From the IMG/VR virus record IMGVR_UViG_3300023184_000004, positions 1 through 39,633 of that record: a DNA stretch of 39,633 bases; one strand, written 5' to 3'. A program made the position numbers and the translations under genes. Numbering within the stretch: the first letter of the stretch is position 1; each line of letters opens with the position of its first letter. The notes beneath the pieces were generated by a model. That model saw only the letters and a program-made list of their open reading frames with translations, searched no databases and had not been told where the DNA came from. Below are positions 1-8,076 of this stretch, piece by piece. The DNA is from a virus.

Positions 1-127
1 TGTTGATGTATGATCCGTCTAAACCTCATTCGTTTTTACGTGGGCAACATCGTGCGCTATATACGATGTGGGAAACATCAGTGTTGCCCCCAAAGTATTA
101 TCGGCTTTTAGGTGGCTACGATCAGGT
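1..127. repeat. Terminal direct repeat, left copy (circular overlap)
   Basis: These 127 bases are identical to bases 39507-39633. A perfect 127-base end overlap is what a de Bruijn assembler with k=127 leaves on a circular sequence, so this is best read as an assembly overlap on a circular or circularly permuted genome. It falls inside a gene whose frame is continuous across the joint, which supports circularity. A true short terminal repeat is the less likely alternative. Confidence 0.95.
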
Positions 128-1004
128 TATTGTTCCGTGTGAACATAACCGTGAACTGTTTGCACCGTACGCAAAAAATATTTCTGTTGTACCGCTAGGG
201 GTGGATATAAAGTTTTGGAAACCAACACCTCGACCTGCAAACAAACGGTTCAGGTTTCATGCCGGCGGGTCTATGTGGTTGCGTAAAGGTTTAGATGTCG
301 TTGTTGAAGCGTTTGAGAAGGCTGGTATTGACGCTGAACTACATATCAAGGTGCCGTTGGAACGGCTTGTACCTAAACGCAGTTGGCCGTCAAACATTGT
401 TTTGCATACAGGGTGGATGAGCAAATGGGATCAGTTTGAGTGGTACAACAAAGCCGACTGTTTTATTGGGGCGAGCCGTGGCGAAGGGTTCGGGTTGATG
501 CCTTTGCAGGCTATGGCTTTAGGTATACCGACGATTATTACTGCAACTTCAGGTCAGGCACAGTACGCGCATCTTGCATCTGCTGTTATCCCTACCACGC
601 CCAAGAGATGCGATGTGCATGAGATAACAAACTTTTCTGGCTTTTGGGATGAACCTGATCTTGACGCGCTTGTAGAGGCTCTCAGGAAGGTATGCGCGGG
701 TTCTGATGTGTACAGGTACAAGGCAATGTTTCACGTGAAACATGTGGCTGAATACAGTTGGGCGAAGTCATGCAAGAAACTGTTGGCTGTCCTACCTGAA
801 GGCGACATCATCAAGAACCCTATTCAAGAACCATTTGTTTGCCATCTAAAAATTCGGGTTAAACGTAAATGCGAAGCAGGGATAAACAACGACCATTGGG
901 ATTTTAAGCCAGGGATTGACTACATTGTCAACCATGTTGTCTATGATATATTGGCTAGAGCAAACTATATTGAGTCTTTCGAGATTCTGGAACGGAGCAA
1001 ATAA
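3..1004 (+). CDS. Glycosyltransferase, GT4-like (3' part; gene starts at 39386)
   Basis: Joining 39386-39506 to 1-1004 gives one 374-residue open frame, so this is the C-terminal 334 residues of an intact gene cut by the window edge. The GT-B signature is clear: a GG-x-RKG-like nucleotide-sugar loop (GGSMWLRKGLDVVVEAF), then GEGFGLMPLQAMALGIPTI, the C-terminal donor-binding segment of GT4 enzymes. In the usual E-x7-E motif the second Glu is replaced: E202 is kept but Q210 takes the other place (numbering of the whole protein). It would transfer a sugar from a nucleotide donor; the acceptor is unknown. It follows a second glycosyltransferase-like gene (38715) and precedes tail genes, so virion or surface-glycan modification is plausible. 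Confidence 0.85.
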   Translation: MMYDPSKPHSFLRGQHRALYTMWETSVLPPKYYRLLGGYDQVIVPCEHNRELFAPYAKNISVVPLGVDIKFWKPTPRPANKRFRFHAGGSMWLRKGLDVVVEAFEKAGIDAELHIKVPLERLVPKRSWPSNIVLHTGWMSKWDQFEWYNKADCFIGASRGEGFGLMPLQAMALGIPTIITATSGQAQYAHLASAVIPTTPKRCDVHEITNFSGFWDEPDLDALVEALRKVCAGSDVYRYKAMFHVKHVAEYSWAKSCKKLLAVLPEGDIIKNPIQEPFVCHLKIRVKRKCEAGINNDHWDFKPGIDYIVNHVVYDILARANYIESFEILERSK

Positions 1005-1005
1005 G

Positions 1006-1131
1006 ATGTCAGCAAAAGGTGAAAAGTATGCCTCTAAAGGTGCAATGAAGAAGCACGAAAAAGGCGAAAGCAAGAAAGATAAGATGATGGAATACGGCAA
1101 GCCTAAAATGAAGGGCATGAAAAAGAAGTAG
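1006..1131 (+). CDS. Tiny lysine-rich basic protein
   Basis: The product is 41 residues and very rich in Lys, Gly and Met, ending in a KMKGMKKK tail, with no hydrophobic core. The start is the ATG two bases after the preceding stop, with GGAG nine bases upstream. The stop abuts the ATG of the next gene (1132), so all three are probably co-translated. Small Lys-rich proteins in phage structural modules can be DNA-binding or minor virion components, but nothing here proves a function. It resembles in composition the basic protein at 9919. Confidence 0.7.
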   Translation: MSAKGEKYASKGAMKKHEKGESKKDKMMEYGKPKMKGMKKK

Positions 1132-2016
1132 ATGTCAACAGCTGGCGCACTCATTACGAGAGCCAGTCGTCAATTATTGTCGGGGACCGTTGAAGAACGG
1201 AACAAGTTAGCGACGACGGTTACTTCGGCGGATGGTCAAATAGTAATGACCTACGACCTTAACGGGTTTCGTGAAGGCTCAGTAATTGAAATAGATTCAG
1301 AGTTGATGTATGTATGGAGTTCGGTTCCGTCTACTAAAACTTTAGTTGTTGAACGCGGATACGATGGCACTACAGCAGCAGCCCACACATCTGGAGCTGT
1401 TTCTATAGTTAACCCTCGTTTCCCGCGTCAACAAATGTTGGATGCTTTGAACGCCGATCTTGACGATCTCAGTTCAACAATGAATGGTTTGTTTCGTGTC
1501 GTTGCACAAGACATCAGTTACAACGGATCTGATCGCCAAATAAATCTTACTTCGGCTTCTGGGATTATTGATTTGTTAGATGTGCGGTTACGTTACTTGG
1601 CTTCGGATTATCCAATGATCCGTAAAGTCAGGTTGCAACGCGATCTTCCTACAGCAGATTTTGCTTCTGGTATTGCAATAGTTTTTGACGAACCAGTGAT
1701 GGCTGGTACTTTGCGCGTTGTGACCAAACGAGAGTTTACTCGTGTTACGGCCGAGGCAAACAATATGCAAACTGTTGCGTTCCTGCCCTTAACTTGCGAG
1801 GACATTGTAGAGATGGGTGTCATTTTGCGGATGATGAATGGTCGTGAAATTAAACGTAACTTCATTGAATCGCAGGGCGACACTCGAAGATCCGATGAAG
1901 TACCACCAGGTTCTATACGGGATTCGTTAACCAATATCCAAAGGTTACGTCGTGAACGTATCACCGCAGAATCGGCAAGATTGAAGCAGCAGTACCCACT
2001 CGTCTTTAGGAAGTAA
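1132..2016 (+). CDS. Putative tail-tube/adaptor (neck) protein
   Basis: This 294-residue protein lies just before a large nozzle-like protein, the order of tail tubular A and B in short-tailed phages. Residues about 20-95 form a beta-rich domain ending in ERGYDGTTAAAHTSGA. A closely similar motif (RGQDDTTATTHTSGA) occurs in the 3872 gene product. The rest is a mixed domain with a C-terminal charged helix (IQRLRRERITAESARLKQQYP-like). The ATG directly follows the stop of the Lys-rich gene. The tail-tube assignment comes from position and overall character, not a decisive motif; head-tail adaptor is the main alternative. Confidence 0.55.
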   Translation: MSTAGALITRASRQLLSGTVEERNKLATTVTSADGQIVMTYDLNGFREGSVIEIDSELMYVWSSVPSTKTLVVERGYDGTTAAAHTSGAVSIVNPRFPRQQMLDALNADLDDLSSTMNGLFRVVAQDISYNGSDRQINLTSASGIIDLLDVRLRYLASDYPMIRKVRLQRDLPTADFASGIAIVFDEPVMAGTLRVVTKREFTRVTAEANNMQTVAFLPLTCEDIVEMGVILRMMNGREIKRNFIESQGDTRRSDEVPPGSIRDSLTNIQRLRRERITAESARLKQQYPLVFRK

Positions 2017-2017
2017 C

Positions 2018-3853
2018 GTGGGAACGCTCGTAGACTTTAGGAGTCCGTTTCGACCAGCCGCAGGATTCTTTACTGGCACCGGTGCAACAAATCTTGTTCC
2101 TAACGTTTATCCAGTTGCGTTGAATGGCAGACCGTATGTGATTGATTTGAAAGCTAATGCTTTTCAACGGCAGTATGATGCGCGTGTTCGTGATTCGGTT
2201 GACCAATCTGCTGAACCTGGTGAGGCGGCTATTAACTCTCAGGGTTTGTGGCGTAGATCGCAGTCGTCTTGGCATTATGGTGCTGGTCAAAAGTTTTCTG
2301 ATTCTGCTGACGCTGAGGCGTTTAGGTTTAATACTTCTAAAGGTATAGATGTTTGGGAGAAAGGTGAAGCATCTTTGTTGAAGGATGTGACACAGGTGTT
2401 GGCGGATAGTGCTGCTACTTTGCGGGCGTTAACTGTTGGCACACGACTTTATGTGGGTACTGGTGGTGATATTAAGTTCACAACCGATTTGTCAACGTTT
2501 ACTAATTGCACTGCTGAACCTGGTGGCAATGTTGGCGGGATGGCTACTGACGGGTTTAATATCTTTGTTGCGTTCGCAGGTCATGGTATCCACAATGCGA
2601 CTACGAGCAGCAATGCGTTTAGTTCGTACGTGACAGGTACAGATACGTTCACTAATTTAAGTTATGTTAAAGGCCGTTTGATGGCTTCGCTTAACAACGC
2701 TGTATACAACTTCACTTCTGGTGGCGGTCCAGGTTCGGCGTTGTTCACACATTTGAATACAGGGTTCCGTTGGGTTGGTTTTGCTGGCGGTCAGAACCAT
2801 ATCTATATGGGCGGGTTTGCTGGCAACCAATCGTTGATCTATCGAACAACTATTAAAGCTGATGCAACAACTTTGGATACACCTATTGTCGCGTTGGAGT
2901 TACCTGCCGGTGAAACCATTTCAGGTTTAGGTTCATATCTTGGTTACATTCTGATCGGAACAACTAATGGTATCCGTGTTGCTTCATCTGATGTTGACGG
3001 CAATCTTGTTGTAGGCCCGCTGATCGAGACTGGTAATGCTGTTAATTCGTTTAATGGTTATGACAGGTTTGTTTGGTTTAACTGGACTAACTTTGATGCA
3101 ACATCTACAGGCTTGGGTCGGCTCGATTTAGGTGTGTTCATTTCATCTAACCAACCTGCTTTTGCTTCGGATCTTATGGTGACAGCGCAAGGCGTTGTCG
3201 GTTCAGTAAACACGTTTAATGGGCGACCAGTGTTCGTGGTTACTGGTACAGGTATCTATGTTGAACATGCAACAGATAGGGTGTCTACAGGATATTTTGA
3301 GTCAGGCATATATCGTTGGGGTGTCCCTGATGCGAAGTTTATTCCTAAATGGGATTTACGTGTCAGGCCGTTGAATGGTTCCGTAACGTTGGCGGTGAAA
3401 TCTGATGGCGGTGCGTATCATACGTTTGCTGCATACACCCTGCCGTTAGGTAAAGAAAAAACGTTGTCAGGGTTAGAGGACAGGGTGTTTGAGGCTGAGG
3501 TTAAGATCACCATTAACCGTTCATCTACAGATAACACGGCATCCCCGGAGTTGACTAGGTGGATGGGTCGTGCTTATGCTGCCCCGTTGCGTTCACAAAT
3601 CTTCTCTATCCCTTTGCTGATGCACCACAAGCTGAATATCCGTGGTCGAGAGTATTATCAGGAAGTTGAAACAGAGTTAAAGTTTTTGCGTGACCTTGTA
3701 GAAACTGCCCGTATTGTCCAATACCAGGAAAACGAGGATGCGTTCTCGGTGATCGTGGAAGATGTCAGGTTTGATGTAACTGACGATTCTTCGTCAAATA
3801 CCGCATGGGATTGGGAAGGCACAGCAACCATTATTATGCGTTCCGTAGCTTAG
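2018..3853 (+). CDS. Putative tail nozzle / tail tubular B-like protein
   Basis: The 611-residue product starts at a GTG one base after the previous stop; GGAAG-like sequence upstream supports this start. It is beta-rich, with repeated short strands (for example LRALTVGTRLYVGTGGDIKF and the following repeats), as expected of a beta-propeller. The size, the N-terminal segment naming the virion body (FRPAAGFFTGTGATNLVPN) and the position after the tube candidate resemble the large distal tail protein of podovirus-type phages. It probably forms or closes the tail tip. A siphovirus minor tail protein cannot be excluded. Confidence 0.55.
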   Translation: MGTLVDFRSPFRPAAGFFTGTGATNLVPNVYPVALNGRPYVIDLKANAFQRQYDARVRDSVDQSAEPGEAAINSQGLWRRSQSSWHYGAGQKFSDSADAEAFRFNTSKGIDVWEKGEASLLKDVTQVLADSAATLRALTVGTRLYVGTGGDIKFTTDLSTFTNCTAEPGGNVGGMATDGFNIFVAFAGHGIHNATTSSNAFSSYVTGTDTFTNLSYVKGRLMASLNNAVYNFTSGGGPGSALFTHLNTGFRWVGFAGGQNHIYMGGFAGNQSLIYRTTIKADATTLDTPIVALELPAGETISGLGSYLGYILIGTTNGIRVASSDVDGNLVVGPLIETGNAVNSFNGYDRFVWFNWTNFDATSTGLGRLDLGVFISSNQPAFASDLMVTAQGVVGSVNTFNGRPVFVVTGTGIYVEHATDRVSTGYFESGIYRWGVPDAKFIPKWDLRVRPLNGSVTLAVKSDGGAYHTFAAYTLPLGKEKTLSGLEDRVFEAEVKITINRSSTDNTASPELTRWMGRAYAAPLRSQIFSIPLLMHHKLNIRGREYYQEVETELKFLRDLVETARIVQYQENEDAFSVIVEDVRFDVTDDSSSNTAWDWEGTATIIMRSVA

Positions 3854-3871
3854 TGATAACATAGGAGACTT

Positions 3872-4483
3872 ATGGCAGCAGTAACTCGACGACAATACAA
3901 AGGTGCGGCGGTACAGACGACGACGACTAATGCTTTGTCTACCGTTGAAACGTCTTGTGGTATCACTTCTTCTACGGGTTGGCCTAGCACTGCGTCTGTC
4001 CCGTATTATGTGGTTATTGATCCTGGTACTTCGTCTGAGGAGAAATGTTTGGCGACTATTTCGGGGTTGACGTTGACGTTGACTCGCGGGCAGGATGATA
4101 CGACTGCTACTACGCATACTTCTGGTGCGACTATTTATCCTATTTTTAGTGCTGATGAAGCTGATGAAGCGAACTTGTTTACTTCGACGATGACTACTCG
4201 TGGCGATTTGTTGACTATGGGTGCTGGTCCTACGGTTGCCAGGCTTGCTGTTGGTGGTGCTGGTGCGCTGTTAAAGTCGAATGGTACTGATCCTGCTTAT
4301 CTTGCTTTGGGTGGTGCTGGTGCGCTTCTTAAATCTAGTGGTAGTGATGCTGCTTGGCTTGCTTTAGGTAGTAATGGCTTTGTGCTAACATCCAATGGAT
4401 CGGATGCTGTATGGGCTGCTGCGGCAGCAACTATTACTTCGTCTGATGCAGATTTAGTTATAGCAATGCAAGTATTCGGATAA
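3872..4483 (+). CDS. Virion protein with DGTTA-type domain and tail-fibre repeats
   Basis: The 203-residue product has two parts. Residues about 30-95 carry the RGQDDTTATTHTSGA motif also present in the 1132 product, a domain seen in phage structural proteins. Residues about 110-190 contain three imperfect repeats of a GGAGALLKSNGTDPAYLAL type, which recur in tail-fibre and virion-associated proteins. The start has a good ribosome site, ATAGGAGA four bases before ATG. It is likely a short fibre or tail appendage; the receptor, if any, is unknown. Confidence 0.65.
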   Translation: MAAVTRRQYKGAAVQTTTTNALSTVETSCGITSSTGWPSTASVPYYVVIDPGTSSEEKCLATISGLTLTLTRGQDDTTATTHTSGATIYPIFSADEADEANLFTSTMTTRGDLLTMGAGPTVARLAVGGAGALLKSNGTDPAYLALGGAGALLKSSGSDAAWLALGSNGFVLTSNGSDAVWAAAAATITSSDADLVIAMQVFG

Positions 4484-4493
4484 TAGGAGATAT

Positions 4494-4844
4494 ATGGCAG
4501 CGACATTCAGTAAGTTAGTTCTTTCAGGTAGCACAAACGGTAAAGGCGTTAAGGTTGTTCAGACCGCTACGGCTGGTACAACGATCCATACAGCGCACGC
4601 TACAGCTCTTGATGAGATTTGGTTGTATGCAGTGAACTCATCTGCTTCGTCAGTGAAATTGACTTTGGAATGGGGTGAGGCTACTGCACCTGATGGCAAC
4701 ATCGAGTTGACTGTCACGGCTGAGTCGGGTCTTGTTTTAGTTTGTGCAGGTTTGCTTTTAACTAACTCGCTTGTTGTTAAGGCTTTTGCTGGTACTGCGA
4801 ACGTGGTTATGTTACACGGGTATGTAAACCGAATTACTCCGTAG
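4494..4844 (+). CDS. Small beta-rich virion protein
   Basis: The 116-residue product is almost all predicted beta strand and carries the pattern LSGSTNGKGVKVV ... HTAHATALDEIWLYAVN ... GYVNRITP. I recognise this type from structural modules of aquatic phages, where it has no established role. The start is preceded by GGAGATATATG, the same ribosome-site layout as its upstream neighbour. It lies between a fibre-like protein and the Kelch-like proteins, so a tail-fibre accessory or head-decoration role is likely. Confidence 0.6.
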   Translation: MAATFSKLVLSGSTNGKGVKVVQTATAGTTIHTAHATALDEIWLYAVNSSASSVKLTLEWGEATAPDGNIELTVTAESGLVLVCAGLLLTNSLVVKAFAGTANVVMLHGYVNRITP

Positions 4845-4850
4845 GTTTTT

Positions 4851-5807
4851 GTGCCAAGACCGCACGCACCTCGTACTAGGGTTTCAACATATCTAAGCGA
4901 CTGGATGCCGTTAGGTGACGAGCCTTATGCACGAGCAGGATATTATGCTGGTGGCTATAACGCTGGATATTTAACAGGAGTAGATAAAATTGCATTCCCT
5001 GTAGATACTAAAACTGTTTCAAGCGCAGTTCTAAGCCCTGCTCGTGCCAATGCAGGTGGATTTGCTAACTCAGGTGTCGCTGGTTATGTTGCTGGTGGTA
5101 ACAGCCCTGATTTTTCTTCAATACAAAAAATTACTTTTCCTGCCGATAGCACAAGCATTATTAGTGCAACTTTAACTACAGCGAAAAATGCTTGTTTCGC
5201 AATGGCTAACTCAGGTGTCGCTGGTTATGTTGCTGGTGGATACGATTCAAATTACTCCGCCACAGTTGACAAAATTACTTTTCCTGCCGATACTAAAACA
5301 ACTCTTGGCACTGGTTTGACTACTGCTACTATTAACGCTTCGCCATTTGCCGATTCAGGAGTGGCTGGATATTTTGCTGGTGGAGATGCCAGTGGTACAG
5401 TGACTAGTTCAATTACTAAATATACTTTTTCTGCTGATACTAGGTCAACTCTCAGCGCAACTTTGAGTGCGGCTAAATTGAATTTGGCAGGTTACGCTAA
5501 CTCTGGTGTTGCTGGTTATATATCGGGTGGTGGTAATCCGAGAGTTGATACGACTGACAAAATTGCGTTTCCTGCTGATACTAAAACTACTTTGAGTGCA
5601 GTTTTGACAGAAGCAGTAAGTGAGTGCAAAGGTATGGCTGATACAGGTGTTGCAGGATATATCGGTGCTGGCACTAATACTGCGACTGCCAACCTAGATA
5701 GGGTAGATAAAATTACTTTTCCTTCGGATACCAAAAGCACTTTGAGCGCAACCTTAACTGTTAGTGGTGGGTCTAAATCTGCTTTTGCTGATTGTGGGGT
5801 GTTCTGA
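4851..5807 (+). CDS. Kelch-like repeat virion protein, copy 1
   Basis: The 318-residue protein starts at a GTG. After an N-terminal STYLSDWMPLGD segment it consists of about six 45-50-residue repeats built on GVAGYVAGG ... DKITFPADTKTTLSATL ... GFANSG. This Kelch-like pattern predicts a beta-propeller. A 35-bp stretch is identical at 5064-5098 and 5205-5239, so repeats could expand or contract by recombination. The next gene is a paralogue, and its ATG overlaps this stop. Beta-propellers in phage tail loci often bind glycans, so a receptor-binding role is a reasonable inference. No signal peptide or enzyme motif was seen. Confidence 0.75.
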   Translation: MPRPHAPRTRVSTYLSDWMPLGDEPYARAGYYAGGYNAGYLTGVDKIAFPVDTKTVSSAVLSPARANAGGFANSGVAGYVAGGNSPDFSSIQKITFPADSTSIISATLTTAKNACFAMANSGVAGYVAGGYDSNYSATVDKITFPADTKTTLGTGLTTATINASPFADSGVAGYFAGGDASGTVTSSITKYTFSADTRSTLSATLSAAKLNLAGYANSGVAGYISGGGNPRVDTTDKIAFPADTKTTLSAVLTEAVSECKGMADTGVAGYIGAGTNTATANLDRVDKITFPSDTKSTLSATLTVSGGSKSAFADCGVF

Positions 5808-6757
5808 TGCGTTTTGATTCTAGAGGTTTAGTCTCAACCTACATATCGCAGTGGATGCCGTTAGGTGATACAACTCGTCAAAGTGTTGCAGGATATTATG
5901 CTGGTGGCGATACAACAGCGGTAGTTCTTGCCACCATAGATAAAATTACTTTTGCTACTGAAGTAAAATCTACATTGGCAACAGGAATGACTAGCGGTAA
6001 ATATGGTCCTATGGGTTTTGCAAACTCTGGTACTGCTGGCTATGTTGCTGGCGGTGCTGGTGGTGGGGTAGTTACAAGAATAGACAAAGTTGCTTTCCCT
6101 GACGATACTAAATCTACTTTGACTGCAACTTTAACTGTTGCTCGTCACTCTGGTGCTGGTTTTTCTAACGCTGGAGTTGCTGGATATATTGCTGGCAGTT
6201 ATACAGATGTTGGTCAAGGTGCTACTACAGACAAAGTTACTTTTGCAACTGAAACTGTTGCTACAACAACATCAAGTGGTTTTAGAGCCTATTATGGTGC
6301 GTTTGCAAATAACGGTGTTGCTGGATACTATGCTGGTGGTAATGATGGTTCTCTTACAAATAGCATCGGCAAATATACTTTCCCTGCCGATACAGTGACT
6401 ACTCTGTCGGCAACTTTAACTTCTGCTAAAAGTTATCCTGCTGGTTTTGCTAGTAGCGGTACGGCTGGTTATGTTGCTGGTGGATATGACACTAACTTCG
6501 TGTCGGCTATTGATAAAATTACTTTTTCTGCAGATACAAAATCTACTTTGTCCGCAACTTTAACAACTGCTCGTTCTGCGGCATCAGGTATGGGGAATAC
6601 TGGCGTTGCTGGTTATGTTGCTGGTGGAAATGATTCAGGTATGCTTGCGGCTATTGATAAAGTTACTTTTCCTGCAGATACGAAATCTACTTTGTCGGCT
6701 ACTTTAAGTACCGCTAACTATACTGGTACTGCTTTTAGTAATGAAGGAACTTTCTGA
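5807..6757 (+). CDS. Kelch-like repeat virion protein, copy 2
   Basis: The 316-residue protein starts at the ATG overlapping the upstream stop (TGATG). An in-frame GTG at 5792 gives a longer product but lies inside the previous gene. It shares with copy 1 an N-terminus of the form VSTYISQWMPLGD and about six repeats with GYVAGG, DKITF and DTKSTLSATLTTAR motifs. The two are tandem paralogues with diverged surface positions. They likely form propellers at the tail tip, as one hetero-complex or as alternative receptor binders. No reverse transcriptase or template repeat was seen, so diversification would have to be by recombination or point mutation. Confidence 0.75.
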   Translation: MRFDSRGLVSTYISQWMPLGDTTRQSVAGYYAGGDTTAVVLATIDKITFATEVKSTLATGMTSGKYGPMGFANSGTAGYVAGGAGGGVVTRIDKVAFPDDTKSTLTATLTVARHSGAGFSNAGVAGYIAGSYTDVGQGATTDKVTFATETVATTTSSGFRAYYGAFANNGVAGYYAGGNDGSLTNSIGKYTFPADTVTTLSATLTSAKSYPAGFASSGTAGYVAGGYDTNFVSAIDKITFSADTKSTLSATLTTARSAASGMGNTGVAGYVAGGNDSGMLAAIDKVTFPADTKSTLSATLSTANYTGTAFSNEGTF

Positions 6758-7278
6758 TGCGTGAAGATATCCAACTCAGTTTCATTGAATGTCAAATGCC
6801 ACGCACCCCATACCAGTTGGAACGCTTCGTGGTCGGGCAACACGACACACCAGAGATGCAATTTGTTCAAGTGTGCAGAGAACTAGAAGCCCTGTACTAC
6901 ACGATAAAAGAAGTCGGTATGGCAAACAAGAAAACTGAACTAGAAATAGCGAAACTTCGTGCAACAGGTGATGAGATTGATGCGATAGATGCCGACATCA
7001 AAGAACTAGGACTAGAACGGACACGACTTGTCGCCATTGGCGCACGCCGAGAACTAGATGAGTTAATCAAAATGTATGATGCGATGCCTCACTTCACACG
7101 CCAACAAATAGACGAGTCGCAACCTGACTATTGGCAGGCACGACTCGGCAGGCAAGCCAATCTACAGATGATGGCTGGCGGTGCAGGTTGGGCGCACCTA
7201 GAAGCCCTAGACCAAATCGGAGTATTACAACCAATGATTCAAGCACAACAAGCACAAGCAAAGGAGTTACAGAAATGA
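6757..7278 (+). CDS. Coiled-coil protein of the tail module
   Basis: The 173-residue product is mostly helical and charged. Residues about 40-115 have heptad-like spacing (EIAKLRATGDEIDAIDADIK and onward), predicting a coiled coil, and the C-terminus is Gln/Ala-rich. The start ATG overlaps the stop of the Kelch-like copy 2 and the stop region overlaps the next gene. Position suggests a chaperone or linker for the tail appendage, but no family was recognised. Confidence 0.55.
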   Translation: MREDIQLSFIECQMPRTPYQLERFVVGQHDTPEMQFVQVCRELEALYYTIKEVGMANKKTELEIAKLRATGDEIDAIDADIKELGLERTRLVAIGARRELDELIKMYDAMPHFTRQQIDESQPDYWQARLGRQANLQMMAGGAGWAHLEALDQIGVLQPMIQAQQAQAKELQK

Positions 7279-7547
7279 AATACGCACAATGGACAATCAG
7301 CCGACCAGAAGGTTCTACGCCTGAACCTTTGATTCGTAGTCGTGGCGGTCAAGCATCAGGTGGTTTTATGAAAGACTCAGAAACAGTTGTTGGCTATGTG
7401 TGGTCAGATTGTGATCTAACAGGTTTAGATAAATGGAAGTTCTCAACGATGACGAACACGCAGGCGATGACGATTGCAAAGGGTTTGAATTCTGAGTGTT
7501 TCTTTGGTGATGATGGCACGATCCAAGCACCACAAGTTGCGGTATAA
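7275..7547 (+). CDS. Hypothetical protein, last gene of tail operon
   Basis: The start is ATG 7275, with AAGGAG eight bases upstream; the frame is open further upstream but that part lies within the previous gene. The 90-residue product is mixed alpha/beta, with the pattern GYVWSDCDLTGLDKWKFSTMT and an acidic C-terminal half. I do not recognise the family. It is followed by the hairpin-rich non-coding stretch 7548-7840, so it probably ends the tail transcription unit. Confidence 0.6.
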   Translation: MKYAQWTISRPEGSTPEPLIRSRGGQASGGFMKDSETVVGYVWSDCDLTGLDKWKFSTMTNTQAMTIAKGLNSECFFGDDGTIQAPQVAV

Positions 7548-7740
7548 ATGCTGCCTGATTAGCGGTATTGTACCCCTAAACGAGGTTTAAGGCTTACCAA
7601 AATGTCTCCGTTCGGATACAATTATTTTCTACCCTAGATGCTTCGGTGTTTAGGTTCAGACCTGTCTCGATCACGGGTCTTTGTATTATCAGTTAAGGCT
7701 CTAACTGACAGTATGGTTTCTAGTATTACTAGATGCAGTT
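7548..7740 (+). ncRNA. Candidate structured RNA: six consecutive hairpins
   Basis: Six stem-loops follow one another: 7575-7592 (7 bp with one bulge), 7604-7619, 7633-7654, 7659-7679, 7689-7708 (perfect 7 bp) and 7719-7733 (perfect 6 bp). The third is a 9-pair stem with four G-U wobbles closed by C(UUCG)G, the most stable RNA tetraloop, so it favours RNA over DNA function. There is no open frame. It may be a stable non-coding RNA or a stacked terminator/processing region between the tail and lysis units. No known RNA family was recognised. Confidence 0.45.
7659..7687 (+). terminator. Possible intrinsic terminator after the tail operon
   Basis: A 7-bp stem (GACCTGT with ACGGGTC, one G-U pair) closes a 7-base loop and is followed by TTTGTATT. 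It lies 110 bp after the stop of the 7275 gene and before the promoter at 7749. It is one of a row of hairpins, so it may be part of a larger structure. AGGT just upstream could also pair with ACCT of the stem, an alternative fold. Confidence 0.45.
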
Positions 7741-7748
7741 ATGCAAAG

Positions 7749-7777
7749 TTGACTTAGTATTTAACTATGGGTACAAA
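7749..7777 (+). promoter_or_regulatory. Promoter TTGACT-17-TACAAA
   Basis: TTGACT (7749-7754) and TACAAA (7772-7777) are exactly 17 bp apart. Transcription would start near 7784 and read the zinc-ribbon gene at 7841 and possibly the lysis module. The TACA-type -10 recurs at 12981, 16322 and 22704. Confidence 0.6.
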
Positions 7778-7840
7778 TAGGTGTAGATTTCTAATCACGA
7801 GCCTGTTTTGTTTCTAAGTCCGAGGGGCGAAAGGTAGCGT

Positions 7841-7999
7841 ATGGGTCAGACAAATAGCACAGTAGTAAACAAAGAGCCAGTGTTATCAAAGATGGCTAAA
7901 TGTACCGTTGAAGGTTGCTGGTATGGGATCATCGAGAACGACGATAAAACTGTCGGTTTATGCCCTGAATGTTGTGCTACAGGTGTAGCACATTCCTAA
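7841..7999 (+). CDS. Small zinc-ribbon-like protein
   Basis: The 52-residue product has the Cys pattern C-x4-C (CTVEGC) followed by C-x2-CC (CPECC), enough for one zinc site. AAAGG seven bases before the ATG is a good ribosome site, and the promoter at 7749 lies about 60 bp upstream. A second in-frame ATG at codon 18 would keep all the cysteines. The function is unknown; such knuckles in phages often bind nucleic acid or host proteins. This gene was too short for a routine open-frame list. Confidence 0.65.
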   Translation: MGQTNSTVVNKEPVLSKMAKCTVEGCWYGIIENDDKTVGLCPECCATGVAHS

Positions 8000-8030
8000 T
8001 ACGAGAACCTGTCGTGCGCTCAAAATGATG

Positions 8031-8076
8031 TTTAACGCCATTATGGTTACACTAGTATTCCGTACATGGAACAGAA
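8031..8076 (+). promoter_or_regulatory. Possible promoter and 4-codon upstream frame
   Basis: TTTAAC (8031-8036) and TAGTAT (8053-8058), 16 bp apart, could place a start at about 8065. That coincides with ATG 8066, which opens a frame of only four codons (M-E-Q-K) whose ATGA stop overlaps the start of the PA14 gene. It could be a leaderless coupling mini-frame or chance. Confidence 0.3.

Noticed and set aside
4851-6757. Diversity-generating retroelement acting on the repeat genes
   Set aside because: No reverse transcriptase, template repeat or accessory gene was found anywhere in the complete genome.
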